Assembly (NCBI GenBank): GCA_021325255.1
Contig: JAJPHP010000082.1
Span: 59,108 to 123,107, forward strand
DNA: 64,000 nt
Reading direction: 5' to 3'
Source: Nitrososphaerota archaeon
Lineage (GTDB): Archaea > Thermoproteota > Nitrososphaeria > Nitrososphaerales > CADDZS01
Under the pieces are notes generated by a model, which saw nothing but the letters and a program-made list of their open reading frames with translations, had not been told where the DNA came from and did no database searches. Each line of letters begins with the position of its first letter. The first letter of the stretch is position 1. A program made the position numbers and the translations under genes. Below are positions 1 through 8,548 of the stretch, piece by piece.

Positions 1-1006
1 TCGCAATCGATGCGAGGATTCCGCCGACCTGCGTAGCTTCGCCCTGAATCTTTGTGGAGAGAACGAGGGTCCTGTATCCTACGTTCTTCAAAGATCTCTC
101 TGCAGCTATGCAAGATTGTTTGTTGCTTCCAATGAGCAGGTTGTGAACCTTGCTGAAGACCATCGAATTGGATTTAGGCGTTTCCTCCCTTCTCCCCCTG
201 ACTCCGTCATCAATAACTTTTCTTACACTTTGGGGAACCCTTCTCCAGATTCCATACCTATTGAGTATGTCCATTGCGTCTTTGTAGGTTGTATCGTCAG
301 GAGCCGTTGGGCCGGACGCAATTGAACTGATGTCGTCGCCGACCACATCGGAAATTATTAGAGAGACAACAGTTGCGGGCTGGAGCTTCTCGGCGAGTCT
401 CCCTCCCTTCACACCTGAGAGGTGCTTTCTCACCGTGTTTATCTCGTGAATTGCCGCCCCGGATTTCAGGAGTAATGAAGTAGTCTTTTGCTTGTCTCGA
501 AGTGTAACTCCTTCTGCGGGCAGCGGAAGTAGAGCTGAACCTCCGCCCGAAATTAGGCAAATTACGAGGTCGTTTGGGGTCAGATTTCTCACGAGTTGAA
601 GCATTTCTCTGACTCCTCTTGCTCCCACCTCGCTGGGGATGGGATGCGATGCATCGTGCAGTTCTATCTTCTTCAGCTCGGGCCTTTGTCTTAGATAGTC
701 GGGGACGTTGACCACGCCGCCAGTAATCCTCTCTCTAATCAAATCTTCGATCTCTTCGGCCATGGAGGCGCAGGCCTTCCCACCTCCAATCACGAAGACT
801 CTCTCGAACTTTGAAAGGTCGAGAGTAAGTGAGGCAGGTTTCAGCTTCATGACGGAGCTGCCGTGTTTCATTTCGACGGCTCTTGCGATGCTTGTTTTCG
901 GATCCGCAGCTAGGATTGCGGAGTTGAGGGCACGAAGGACATTGGTTCGTACCGAGGACGATGATCTCTTGCTGTTGATTGGTTTTCTTAACTTGTTTTG
1001 TGCCAT
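1..1006 (-). CDS. Glycerate 2-kinase (GckA/MOFRL family), 3' part cut by window edge
   Basis: The reading frame runs open from an ATG at 1006 to the left window edge, about 335 residues. It shows the family landmarks: an N-terminal ALNSAILAADP helix (about 26-36), IGGGKA near 73-78, HPIPSEVG near 121-128 and the phosphate-binding loop SGGGSALLPLP near 153-163. These proteins phosphorylate glycerate to 2-phosphoglycerate, the step that feeds the non-phosphorylating Entner-Doudoroff branch into glycolysis in archaea. The family is usually 400-450 residues, so only the C-terminal MOFRL end is missing. No other sugar gene lies beside it in this window. No clear ribosome site precedes the ATG, and the frame remains open upstream, so the start could lie further out. 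Family assignment is firm; the exact start is not. Confidence 0.9.
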   Translation of the reverse strand, partial: MAQNKLRKPINSKRSSSSVRTNVLRALNSAILAADPKTSIARAVEMKHGSSVMKLKPASLTLDLSKFERVFVIGGGKACASMAEEIEDLIRERITGGVVNVPDYLRQRPELKKIELHDASHPIPSEVGARGVREMLQLVRNLTPNDLVICLISGGGSALLPLPAEGVTLRDKQKTTSLLLKSGAAIHEINTVRKHLSGVKGGRLAEKLQPATVVSLIISDVVGDDISSIASGPTAPDDTTYKDAMDILNRYGIWRRVPQSVRKVIDDGVRGRREETPKSNSMVFSKVHNLLIGSNKQSCIAAERSLKNVGYRTLVLSTKIQGEATQVGGILASIA

Positions 1007-1206
1007 GCGACGGAATACGCTACTCCCAATTCTGTTTCTGGTTTTTCCTACTTTAGCCTCTGGACGTGCCCAGTATTCGCCTTATACGCCCAGTCAGTCA
1101 ATAAATAGCTCCAGCCGAATCAAAAGTTTAGCGTTTAGTAGGATGTCTAGCATATCGCTTCCTTTGATCTGTTGTACAAACTCCGAAAATTTTTGCGTCG
1201 AGCTTA

Positions 1207-1394
1207 CTATGAGAGAGTGGCAGGTTTGCAACTCGATTTGTGAAAGCTATGAACCCATCTCTTTCTCGAGACTGAAACAGAACAACAATCTGCACCAGGA
1301 AATACTTTCGAGAATTTTGAGGCGCTTGACCATACATCGCCTTGTAGAAAGGCAGGAGGATGGAAGATACAAGAGCCTTCGATATGGTCAATAG
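1207..1394 (+). CDS. Small winged helix-turn-helix protein, possibly broken
   Basis: From the ATG at 1207 the frame encodes about 62 residues with a typical archaeal winged-helix pattern: an N-terminal helix (MREWQVCNSICESY), a recognition-type segment LHQEILSRILRRL, and a wing with EDGRYKS. It would act as a small DNA-binding regulator. The frame upstream of 1207 lies antisense to the glycerate kinase and is not taken as coding. Immediately downstream, in the other frame from about 1382 to 1602, comes a protein-like stretch (IVAIDFQEDN, then VDRQIRREDRL) with no good start codon of its own. One reading is that the gene once continued and has suffered a frameshift; another is that this is a complete small protein. 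The domain call is fair, gene integrity is uncertain. Confidence 0.45.
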
Positions 1395-1764
1395 TAGCCA
1401 TAGACTTCCAAGAAGATAACCGTCAAAAAGACAGAGAAGAGCTGAACAAGAAAGGGCTAGCCATAATTACTGTGATTGATGCTGAAATGACTGCTGTTGC
1501 CCTTCAACAGGTTGATAGACAAATCCGAAGGGAAGACAGATTGATGCTAATGTGGGACCTATGCGATGATTTGGACATCCTATCCTTTGGGAAATAAGAT
1601 GATAAGCAGGACCATATTTTTCCATCTCTTGCTTGTGCAATTAGATTGGCTGGGCGCGTGTGAAATTCAGCTATGCGCGTGTTGGCACAGCAAATCATAG
1701 ACGAATTGTGTAGTATTACAAAGCCAAAAGAAAAGGAAACCTAGACGGCTCAAAAAGGTTTAAT
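1395..1764. other. Gap with possible frameshifted tail of the wHTH gene
   Basis: The plus-strand frame running to the TAA at 1600-1602 has protein-like composition but no start. A 23-codon ORF (ATG 1673, TAG 1742-1744) is also present and cannot be judged. No RNA gene or repeat was seen. Confidence 0.3.
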
Positions 1765-2760
1765 TTGCATGATCCGCAAACTCGATTCTTATTCCCCTGC
1801 ACATTGACCAAGTCCCAAGTATTCTTCATCACCGACGTCCACGGTTCTGATCGTTGCTTCAAGAAATTTCTCAACGCTGGCAAATTCTACAAGGCCAACG
1901 TTCTCATTCTAGGAGGCGACATTACCGGCAAGATGATCGTGCCGATAGTAAGACAGGAAAACGGAAGCACTTGGAAATCGTCTGTATTCGGTCAGGAGAT
2001 GACCCTAAAGTCAAGGGACCAGGTAGAAGAAACGATCAAGACGATCCGTGATTCCGGGGCCTACCCATTCGAGACCGAACAGAAAGAGTACGAGGAGTTG
2101 CAGGCCAAACCCAAAGAAGTTGAGGTGCTCTTCAGTAGGCTTATGGTCGAAGGCGTGAAGCGGTGGATGGCCCTCGCAGAGGAGAGGCTCAAGGGCTCGG
2201 GAATAGGGTGCTATGTTTCTCCGGGCAACGATGACATATTTGCGATAGACGATGCCCTAAACTCCTCCTCATACGTCATAAATCCGGAGGAGAAAGTCGT
2301 CAGCATCGACGGCGAGCACGAGATGATAACCCTCGGATACGCGAATCATACTCCGTGGAACAGCCCGAGGGAGGTGGACGAAGATGTCTTGATGCAGAAG
2401 ATAGAGAAGATGGCATCCGGCGTCAAGGACATGTCCAAGACGATCTTCAACATACACGTCCCTCCCATTGATACTCCGATTGATCAAGCGCCGAAACTTG
2501 ACGCAAACCTCAAACCGATCATTTCCGGCGGCCAGATTCAGATGATCTCGGCAGGAAGTACCGCGACTAGACGCGCCGTTGAAAAGTACAAGCCGCTGAT
2601 TGGGATGCACGGCCACATTCACGAGTCGAGAGGTTCTGTCAAGGTTGGCAGCACAATGTGCTTCAATCCCGGAAGCGAATACAGTTCCGGTATACTGAGA
2701 GGGTTGCTTTGTCAGCTTGACGGAGGCAAGATAAAATCGCACCTGTTTACTTCTGGATGA
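1765..2760 (+). CDS. Calcineurin-like metallophosphoesterase
   Basis: This 331-residue protein carries the five-block pattern of metallophosphoesterases: FFITDVHGS (D and H ligands, about 21-29), LILGGDITGK (GD block, about 47-56), PGNDD (N-D block, about 153-157), NIHVPP (H block, about 229-234) and GMHGHIHES (GHxH block, about 278-286). It would bind two metal ions and hydrolyse a phosphoester or phosphodiester; the substrate is not visible from sequence. There is no signal peptide or membrane segment, so it is probably cytosolic. The start is a TTG at 1765, two codons before HDPQTR; no ATG fits better. It stands alone on the plus strand, with a surface protein gene 130 bp downstream. The family is certain, the biological role is not. 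Confidence 0.88.
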   Translation: MHDPQTRFLFPCTLTKSQVFFITDVHGSDRCFKKFLNAGKFYKANVLILGGDITGKMIVPIVRQENGSTWKSSVFGQEMTLKSRDQVEETIKTIRDSGAYPFETEQKEYEELQAKPKEVEVLFSRLMVEGVKRWMALAEERLKGSGIGCYVSPGNDDIFAIDDALNSSSYVINPEEKVVSIDGEHEMITLGYANHTPWNSPREVDEDVLMQKIEKMASGVKDMSKTIFNIHVPPIDTPIDQAPKLDANLKPIISGGQIQMISAGSTATRRAVEKYKPLIGMHGHIHESRGSVKVGSTMCFNPGSEYSSGILRGLLCQLDGGKIKSHLFTSG

Positions 2761-2850
2761 AGGCAAAATTGTAGCACTTTACTGCAGGTCAAAAAGACCT
2801 TTTCTCTATAGATACTGCACGTAATCGAAGTGAACAATCGCCAAAAGGGA

Positions 2851-2891
2851 AATTGTTCGAACTAGTTATTTAGCCCAGAAATCGAACAATT
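2851..2891. promoter_or_regulatory. Perfect 10-bp inverted repeat bracketing the TATA box
   Basis: AATTGTTCGA at 2851-2860 and its exact reverse complement TCGAACAATT at 2882-2891 flank a 21-nt spacer that contains TTATTTA (2866-2872). The right arm overlaps the TTG start codon at 2890. The TATA-to-start distance suggests a leaderless or nearly leaderless message. The arrangement suits a repressor or activator site on the surface-protein promoter. Confidence 0.55.
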
Positions 2892-4701
2892 GAGTTCAAA
2901 GAAATTAGGCAAATCCGCAATTTCGCGTGGTACCGCTACGGCTGCAGTAATCACAATAATACTCATCGCAGTCGTGGTAGGAGTCACGGTTCTCTCTTTC
3001 TCACCACCACATTCGTCAACAACAAGTAATCGCAACAGTAGAGAATCAGCGACTTCTTCCAGCGGCGGAACGTCGGAGGGGACCGAATCAACACCCATTA
3101 TTAGAACAGCTCATTCATCGCGGACAGCGCTATCAAATGGAGGATCCACGGGACAGAGCTCGACGCAATCCTCGACCAATCAGAGCACAAACTCTGGATC
3201 AACTACCACTTCTGTCAGTTCCACAGAACACTCATCGTCATCTTCTTCCTACCCCTCCGCCAGCACCTCGTCAACCACATCTGTGCAAACAAATTCGACA
3301 TCGTTGTACCAAGGTTATCCCCTCTGCGCCAATTCTTCTGACAGTCCTGTTGGCAACTCTCAAGTTCAATCAAACAAAGTCGTTGCGACAATATTCAATA
3401 CGACTAGCCCAGACGGCATTTATGCGCCATCGACTTTCTTTGCTTCAGGACTTTACTGGGCCTTCTTTTCAAATTCCACGGGTACTTTCTACTCTACTTC
3501 GCCAGACGGTGCAAACTGGAACACGCCCACACTCTTTGGTAAGGCGGAAACTCCTTCCACCGTGTATTTTGACGGAGTCCATGTTCACTACGCGTATTCC
3601 AACATAAGCTCTGCCTACTACGGTTTCACAAACATGACATTGTGCTACAGGCTAGGCGCACCCATGGCAAATGGAACGGTCGAGTGGCTGACTCCGACCC
3701 AGTCAATCTATCACACAAACTACTATAATCAGTTCGGCGGGTTCTGGGGAGCCACCCTGCTCATATCACAGATACGCGTAGATTCTACCTTTCATCCATG
3801 GATACTGACCTCTGTTCAGGCGCAGTATGACCATCAAACGGACAACAACTTTACCGTGATAAGATCCCAATCAAACAACGAAACCTTTGTAATGTCGCGT
3901 GGATTCCCGAGAAGTCTCGGGAACGGCTATTCCGGCGGATACAACTTGGCGTACTGGAGCGGAGGTGTAGTCCAAGCCGATGTGGTTCCGCTTTCGCAAA
4001 ACAGGGTGGCAACGATAGTCTGCACGGAGCCTCCAGGTGCAAATGCATCGTCCATCGGGAGCTACCTTCTCAGCTGGAATGGACAGGGCTGGGATGGAGG
4101 AAGCATCAGCCTCCCCATGTCTTGCGGAAACAACCCGCCCGTAGGAAATTACACGATGTCGCCCTTTCCAAACTCATCGAGCATACTTGCGGCCACTCCA
4201 ACCGTAGCGGGCAACAATAGCGCTGTCGTTAACCTTCTGTATGCCACGCATGGTTGCACTTTGTGTTTGGCTCTAGCAGACAACAATGCAAGCCAGAAAG
4301 ATGTTTCCAATCTCTCGGGCATAACCTTCGATTACCAAACGGGACAAGTTACGATACGTAACATCTTGGCAGACGCGCCGACTGCACTAAATGGAGATGC
4401 GCTTTTCGCTAACAATACTTTCTACAATTCAACGACGGTTTTCTGGACCAACGGTAGTGCCATCTACTACTCTGCTTGGAATTCGACAACACTCGCGTGG
4501 TCTTCTCCGAAAATTGTGCTTGCGATGGGGAATCAGAGCAGCATTGAAGAATTTCAAATCACAACCTCGCAAGGAGGGTCGGGATTTGGAATGATCTATC
4601 TGACTACGACGTTAGCTACCGCGAAAAATCCTCAGGACACCTTTTCTTTAAAGTACTACACATTCACACTTGTTAACGGCAATGTGTCTTCCTCATCATG
4701 A
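2890..4701 (+). CDS. Anchored extracellular protein with Ser/Thr-rich stalk and possible beta-propeller
   Basis: The 603-residue protein starts at TTG 2890. Residues about 11-38 form one hydrophobic segment (ATAAVITIILIAVVVGVTVL), a signal anchor. Residues about 40-140 are almost only Ser, Thr, Gly and Asn, a stalk of the kind that is O-glycosylated in archaea. The rest is rich in aromatic residues, Asn and Gly, with many N-glycosylation sequons, and contains repeats resembling sialidase or BNR blades, for example STSPDGANW near 196-204 (S-x-D-x-G-x-x-W). The protein most likely sits on the outer face of the cell as a glycan-binding or glycan-cleaving protein, or part of the envelope. Catalytic residues of sialidases cannot be confirmed. 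The promoter lies within a perfect inverted repeat. Location is well supported, fold is an inference. Confidence 0.75.
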   Translation: MSSKKLGKSAISRGTATAAVITIILIAVVVGVTVLSFSPPHSSTTSNRNSRESATSSSGGTSEGTESTPIIRTAHSSRTALSNGGSTGQSSTQSSTNQSTNSGSTTTSVSSTEHSSSSSSYPSASTSSTTSVQTNSTSLYQGYPLCANSSDSPVGNSQVQSNKVVATIFNTTSPDGIYAPSTFFASGLYWAFFSNSTGTFYSTSPDGANWNTPTLFGKAETPSTVYFDGVHVHYAYSNISSAYYGFTNMTLCYRLGAPMANGTVEWLTPTQSIYHTNYYNQFGGFWGATLLISQIRVDSTFHPWILTSVQAQYDHQTDNNFTVIRSQSNNETFVMSRGFPRSLGNGYSGGYNLAYWSGGVVQADVVPLSQNRVATIVCTEPPGANASSIGSYLLSWNGQGWDGGSISLPMSCGNNPPVGNYTMSPFPNSSSILAATPTVAGNNSAVVNLLYATHGCTLCLALADNNASQKDVSNLSGITFDYQTGQVTIRNILADAPTALNGDALFANNTFYNSTTVFWTNGSAIYYSAWNSTTLAWSSPKIVLAMGNQSSIEEFQITTSQGGSGFGMIYLTTTLATAKNPQDTFSLKYYTFTLVNGNVSSSS

Positions 4702-4804
4702 TATGCGCGACGCTAAGGCGAAAAGATGGAGAGTAGGAGAAAAAAGAAACATCGCACGGATGCAAGGGTTTTTACTTTATCTGGTAGTTATACGCAAGTG
4801 CATG

Positions 4805-4993
4805 TCAGTAAATTGGCTTGTCAACCAGTTTCTGGGTGAACTCCCGCTCCTTCCTGTCCGCCTTGATTACGAGAAAAACTAAGGCAAGGCCAACCAAGGT
4901 CAGAGGAATGCCGTAGATGAAATAGCCCGCGATCAGGAGATTGCCTGCAATCGAGCCCAGCAAAATCAAAGAAAGATTTAGTAAAAAGTTCAT
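4805..4993 (-). CDS. Small membrane protein, two transmembrane segments
   Basis: This 62-residue protein starts at ATG 4993. Two hydrophobic stretches (about residues 3-22 and 24-45) are followed by a charged tail (KADRKEREFTQKL), so it is probably a hairpin in the membrane with a cytoplasmic C-terminus. A TATA-like tract (AGATATATAG on the minus strand, near 5032-5041) lies about 40 nt upstream. I do not recognise a family. It faces the surface-protein gene tail to tail. Composition and promoter make it a likely real gene of unknown function. Confidence 0.6.
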   Translation of the reverse strand: MNFLLNLSLILLGSIAGNLLIAGYFIYGIPLTLVGLALVFLVIKADRKEREFTQKLVDKPIY

Positions 4994-5094
4994 CCTTGCA
5001 CTGGCCGGTGTATTCTGGGTCGATTGCGCCCTATATATCTACCGAAGTAAGGCCAGCCAAGAAGCAATTTGCATCTGGAATTAGCGAAGGATAA

Positions 5095-5343
5095 TCAAAT
5101 TTTATTGACCCTTCCGCCATCCAAGGGCTCGACAAGGAGAGCGGCTTTTGAACATGGACAAGATGAAAGAGGCACGAAAAGAACGAGAAACATGCAGGAT
5201 CTACAATGAGAAAAATCCCGATTATTTTTCTTCTCCGACTTACTCGTTCTCCTTTTTTGCTTCGCGCTTTCAGCTCTTCCGGTGAACTTCTCCTCAGGCT
5301 TCTTCTTTAATTGCTCGTCCTCCGCAGCAAGTACGGACTCCAT
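5095..5343 (-). CDS. Possible small charged ORF
   Basis: An 82-codon ORF with an ATG at 5343, only 12 nt after the stop of the ORF at 5356-5613. The N-terminal half is highly charged (EDEQLKKKPEEKF, KQKRRTSKSEKK); the C-terminal half is Cys-rich and looks less like protein. It may be a short real gene or chance. No family recognised. Confidence 0.25.
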   Translation of the reverse strand: MESVLAAEDEQLKKKPEEKFTGRAESAKQKRRTSKSEKKNNRDFSHCRSCMFLVLFVPLSSCPCSKAALLVEPLDGGRVNKI

Positions 5344-5355
5344 TCCTCAGTCGAA

Positions 5356-5613
5356 CTAGCTGTTCATGAGGTGTGTGCGGATGGCAAGAGCCTGATGCAC
5401 GTCTCGAGGGGTTTCTCTTGCCCTAACCGCTTTCTGGCAAGACTCTTTCCATTCTCTTCTCTCCCAGTAGCTGCCGACCATGATCAACTCATTGCACTTT
5501 CTCGTAGCAGCGGTACCTCCCGAAACAGCGGATTTTCGAAGTGAAGCCCATGTGTCGGCGAGAACATGATCATATTTATCTAGCGTTTGAAAAACTTCGT
5601 GGACCTTTCCCAT
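5356..5613 (-). CDS. Hypothetical helical protein
   Basis: An 85-codon ORF starting at ATG 5613. It is predicted to be mostly helical by eye (VHEVFQTLDKYDHVLADTW, SYWERREWKESCQKAV, PRDVHQALAIRTHLM), with a normal amino-acid balance, and it lies in a 750-bp space with no competing gene. No motif or family is recognised. It could be the remains of a longer protein. It sits 137 bp from the stop of the UbiD gene on the same strand. Confidence 0.4.
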   Translation of the reverse strand: MGKVHEVFQTLDKYDHVLADTWASLRKSAVSGGTAATRKCNELIMVGSYWERREWKESCQKAVRARETPRDVHQALAIRTHLMNS

Positions 5614-5750
5614 ATCTCACATGAGATAGTTTTTGTTTCCTCCTTCAAAATCTCCTACGACTTCCCAGTTGATGGTGCAATTCAAATTACAGGTGAAAAT
5701 GTTAAGCGTTTCCTCAATACTGCTGTTCTCTGTGCCACACGCGCACTCTC

Positions 5751-7316
5751 TCATTGCTTACGAAGCTCGTACCTTCCGGTTTCGTTCTGAGAGATAGCGG
5801 AAAGCTCTCTGAGTGAACTCCAAGCGCGTAGCACCGTCCTGTAGCTAGCGCCGCTGACTCTTTCGAGTACCTCGGAAAAGTAAAGCGGACCTGAGCGCAG
5901 GATTTCCTGAATTTCCAAAGCTACGGTCTCCTCGGACTTGTTCTCGGCTCCTTGCGTAGTCCTAGGAGCTGGCTTTGGTACTTCCGAGTGTTTGAATTTC
6001 TGCCTGTCCCTGTCCATTGGAATCGTCGCGTCGAGCCCCATCTTCGACATTGAGAATGGAGGGCCGCCGAACAGCGAGGGGTCAGAAGACGAAGGTATCC
6101 TCATGCCGTCGAGCAGGATTACATCCTCCGAAGGCTGGCTTCGGGTCGCGATTGCCCACATAACCTGCGAATCATCCATTACGTCGATATCCTCGTCCAC
6201 TATCACGCAGTATTTCGGAAAGTTTTGTCTTGAACCGGAGAGCGCTACGTAGAGAGCGTTCCTCGCGTCCCCCTTGCTCCTCTGTGATATTGAAAGGAAG
6301 CACATCATCCCGGCGCTCGAGGGGAGAACTCTCACGGCTTTCACGTCCACGCCAGCGTGTTTCAGAGCCTGGTGTATGCTCAGCTCTATCTGCGGTATCA
6401 GCACGAAGAAGTCAGTGTTCTCAATGTGCCTTCCTCCATGGGTCGCGCTCTGGTAGATCGCGTTCCGCCTCTTGGTTATCGCCCTGACCTTGATCGTGGG
6501 GTTCTTCCTCATTCCACTATAAGTTCCGGGGAACTCTCCGTAGGGGCCCTCGGGCTCCGTCCAGCCCACTGGTTCAAGCTGCGCCTCAATCACAATCTCG
6601 GCGTGCGAGGGGACATACAGCCCGTCCAGAGTCTTTGACGGGACGAGTTTGATTGGTTCCCTCTGAATCCCTCCCCATATCGCCAGCTCGTCCACGCCCT
6701 CCGGAACTGTTGTCACGGCGGCTAGAAGATCGAGAGCGTGAAGCCCAAGGCAGATTGCGATGTCAAGCGGCTTTCCTCTCTTTAGCGCATTTAGGTAGAA
6801 CCACCTGACCCTGTGCGGCGCGGTTATGTTTATTCCGAGCTCATTCTTCTTCCTGAACATCAGCCTGTAGATTCCGATGTTGTACTCGAGCGACTCCGGA
6901 TCTTTGGAGACAAGGACGCCGGAAGTAATGTAGGGCGCGCCATCGAATTCGTGCTGAAGCAGCACTGGAAGCGACGTGAGGTCCACGCGATCCTCACCAA
7001 TTGTAACTTCTTCCTGACACCCTGCGTCAGAGGATGACGAAAAGTTGGGCTTGATTGGCGACGAGATCCTTCTTTGGTACTCCTCGAGCAGTCCTCTCTC
7101 GTCGCTTTCGAGCGAGAGCGCCATCATCTCCCTTGACGAGACAGCGTTTGCAATCAGGGGATAATCATACCCTGCAATTTTCTTGAAGAAGCTCGCCTGT
7201 TTGTAATGTTCAGAGATCAGCGCCGAGCAACTCCGCACGTCGAGCTCGCGTTCTTCCTTGTGCAAAAGCCCATTTGAATCAAGCGAATCAATCCACTTTC
7301 GCAAATCAGATACCAA
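5751..7316 (-). CDS. UbiD-family decarboxylase with C-terminal winged helix
   Basis: The 521-residue protein has the UbiD carboxy-lyase fold for about residues 1-440. Family blocks are visible: NIGIYRLMF (Arg near 151), the Glu pair in EPEGPYGEF (254-262) and HGGRH near 293-297. UbiD enzymes use prenylated FMN to decarboxylate, or carboxylate, aromatic and unsaturated acids. The enzyme should depend on a UbiX prenyltransferase, which is not in this window. Residues about 455-521 form an extra domain with winged-helix features (IQEILRSGPLYFSEVLERV, SYRTVLRAWSSLRELSAI, GRYELRK). Usual UbiD proteins are 440-500 residues and lack this. The gene is divergent from an amidohydrolase-type decarboxylase and near an FAD monooxygenase, which suggests aromatic-acid breakdown. 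Family is firm; substrate and role of the extra domain are unknown. Confidence 0.9.
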   Translation of the reverse strand: MVSDLRKWIDSLDSNGLLHKEERELDVRSCSALISEHYKQASFFKKIAGYDYPLIANAVSSREMMALSLESDERGLLEEYQRRISSPIKPNFSSSSDAGCQEEVTIGEDRVDLTSLPVLLQHEFDGAPYITSGVLVSKDPESLEYNIGIYRLMFRKKNELGINITAPHRVRWFYLNALKRGKPLDIAICLGLHALDLLAAVTTVPEGVDELAIWGGIQREPIKLVPSKTLDGLYVPSHAEIVIEAQLEPVGWTEPEGPYGEFPGTYSGMRKNPTIKVRAITKRRNAIYQSATHGGRHIENTDFFVLIPQIELSIHQALKHAGVDVKAVRVLPSSAGMMCFLSISQRSKGDARNALYVALSGSRQNFPKYCVIVDEDIDVMDDSQVMWAIATRSQPSEDVILLDGMRIPSSSDPSLFGGPPFSMSKMGLDATIPMDRDRQKFKHSEVPKPAPRTTQGAENKSEETVALEIQEILRSGPLYFSEVLERVSGASYRTVLRAWSSLRELSAISQNETGRYELRKQ

Positions 7317-7460
7317 ATTTAGAAACGATGGACGCCTCTCTCTTTTCTTCTACGGCGAATAGATTTTTGATCGCTGTTATTTATGCAAAGAGTGCCACGT
7401 CGGGGAAAAAGACCGAGCCTAGTGTCCATGCGCAAAAACACTTAACACGAGGGGGTTGAA

Positions 7461-8531
7461 ATGCGGAGGCTGGCACACTCTGCGTTGCACACTGATACTC
7501 GCCCGTTATTCATACTCGACGATCAGGCCCACTATTTAGCCAACGAGATACGCGCAAACACTGCAGAAGTCGAGAGAGTGATCAGGACACTGAAGGAAAG
7601 TTACTCGCTGCTTTCGATAGACACTCACAGCGAAGAGGGGTTCCTGAACCACTTTTTTACCGAGACTGCAACTCACGTAGCTTGCCTTAACCTGTTCGGG
7701 CTGAGCGAGATTTGCGGCATTGACGTCTACAGGTCGATTGAAATCTTTGCGAGGACTCGTGATAGAGCGCCGAACAGGGTCGTGCTTTTTGGCTTTGTTA
7801 ACCCGCTCGAGGGCGAGAAGGCACTCGAGAGGATGGATCACCAATTCCACGATCTCAACGCGGCGGCCTTCAAATTCTATCCTATGGATCCATCTGGAGG
7901 CCCAGAAGGATGGTGGTGCGACGACCCAAAGATAGCTTATCCTGTCTGGGAAAAGATGCAGAGCCTGGGCATAAAATTCACCAGCATTCACAAGCTCCCG
8001 CTCCCAATGATTGCAAACAGATGGCAGGATCCGATGGACATCGACGCCGCAGCCGCAAGTTTCCCCAAAATCAACTTTGTGATTTATCACATGGGCTACC
8101 CAGAGGTAGAGAAGGTGGCGACTATATGCGCGAACCGCCCGAATGTATACGCCGACTTTGGCTCGCCGCTCATACCTGCGATTGTGTACAAACCGGCGTG
8201 GTTCACAGATCAGCTTTGCAAATTCCTCGCCGTCGCGCCCGTCAGGAAGATTTGCTGGGGCAGCGACACGATGATTGCTCCGGGCGGCCAGGAGTACATC
8301 GAAGCTTTCTGGGACTGGCAGATCCCCGAGCACTATCAGAAGGGTTACGGCATCCCACCGCTCACAGATGAGGACAAGAAGATGGTCCTGGGGCGTACTA
8401 TGGCTTCTTTCCTTGGCATAGATCCGGAATCGAGATTGCATGGTATCGAAGGGGATGAGTATTCAAAAAGATTGGGTGGAAGAGTCAGGGAATTCCTGAG
8501 TAGGGCAAACAACGGTTTGTCCTCTGCCTAA
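7461..8531 (+). CDS. Amidohydrolase-2 family protein, ACMSD/LigW decarboxylase type
   Basis: This 356-residue TIM-barrel protein resembles metal-dependent decarboxylases such as gamma-resorcylate and 5-carboxyvanillate decarboxylase. Visible blocks are LDDQAHYL near 19-26, AAFKFYPMDP near 133-142, SIHKLPLP (His) near 175-182, INFVIYHMGYPEVE (His) near 203-216 and CWGSDTMI (Asp) near 267-274. In the family the first block is D-x-H-x-H or E-x-H; here it reads Q-A-H, so one usual metal ligand is Gln. The start ATG at 7461 has a strong ribosome site (GAGGGGG, 5-6 nt upstream). It is divergent from the UbiD gene and meets the DUF59 gene tail to tail. A decarboxylase or hydrolase of an aromatic or unsaturated acid is likely; activity without the usual ligand is uncertain. 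Confidence 0.8.
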   Translation: MRRLAHSALHTDTRPLFILDDQAHYLANEIRANTAEVERVIRTLKESYSLLSIDTHSEEGFLNHFFTETATHVACLNLFGLSEICGIDVYRSIEIFARTRDRAPNRVVLFGFVNPLEGEKALERMDHQFHDLNAAAFKFYPMDPSGGPEGWWCDDPKIAYPVWEKMQSLGIKFTSIHKLPLPMIANRWQDPMDIDAAAASFPKINFVIYHMGYPEVEKVATICANRPNVYADFGSPLIPAIVYKPAWFTDQLCKFLAVAPVRKICWGSDTMIAPGGQEYIEAFWDWQIPEHYQKGYGIPPLTDEDKKMVLGRTMASFLGIDPESRLHGIEGDEYSKRLGGRVREFLSRANNGLSSA

Positions 8532-8548
8532 CAAATCTGTCTTATCAT

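Noticed and set aside
708..1206. N-terminal part of a 228-codon plus ORF
   Set aside because: It is antisense to the glycerate kinase; only the winged-helix part after 1207 is protein-like.
2269..2766. 165-codon minus ORF
   Set aside because: Antisense shadow of the metallophosphoesterase gene.
7536..8441. 301-codon minus-strand ORF
   Set aside because: It lies entirely antisense to the amidohydrolase gene, which has clear family motifs; its translation has no motif and a skewed composition.
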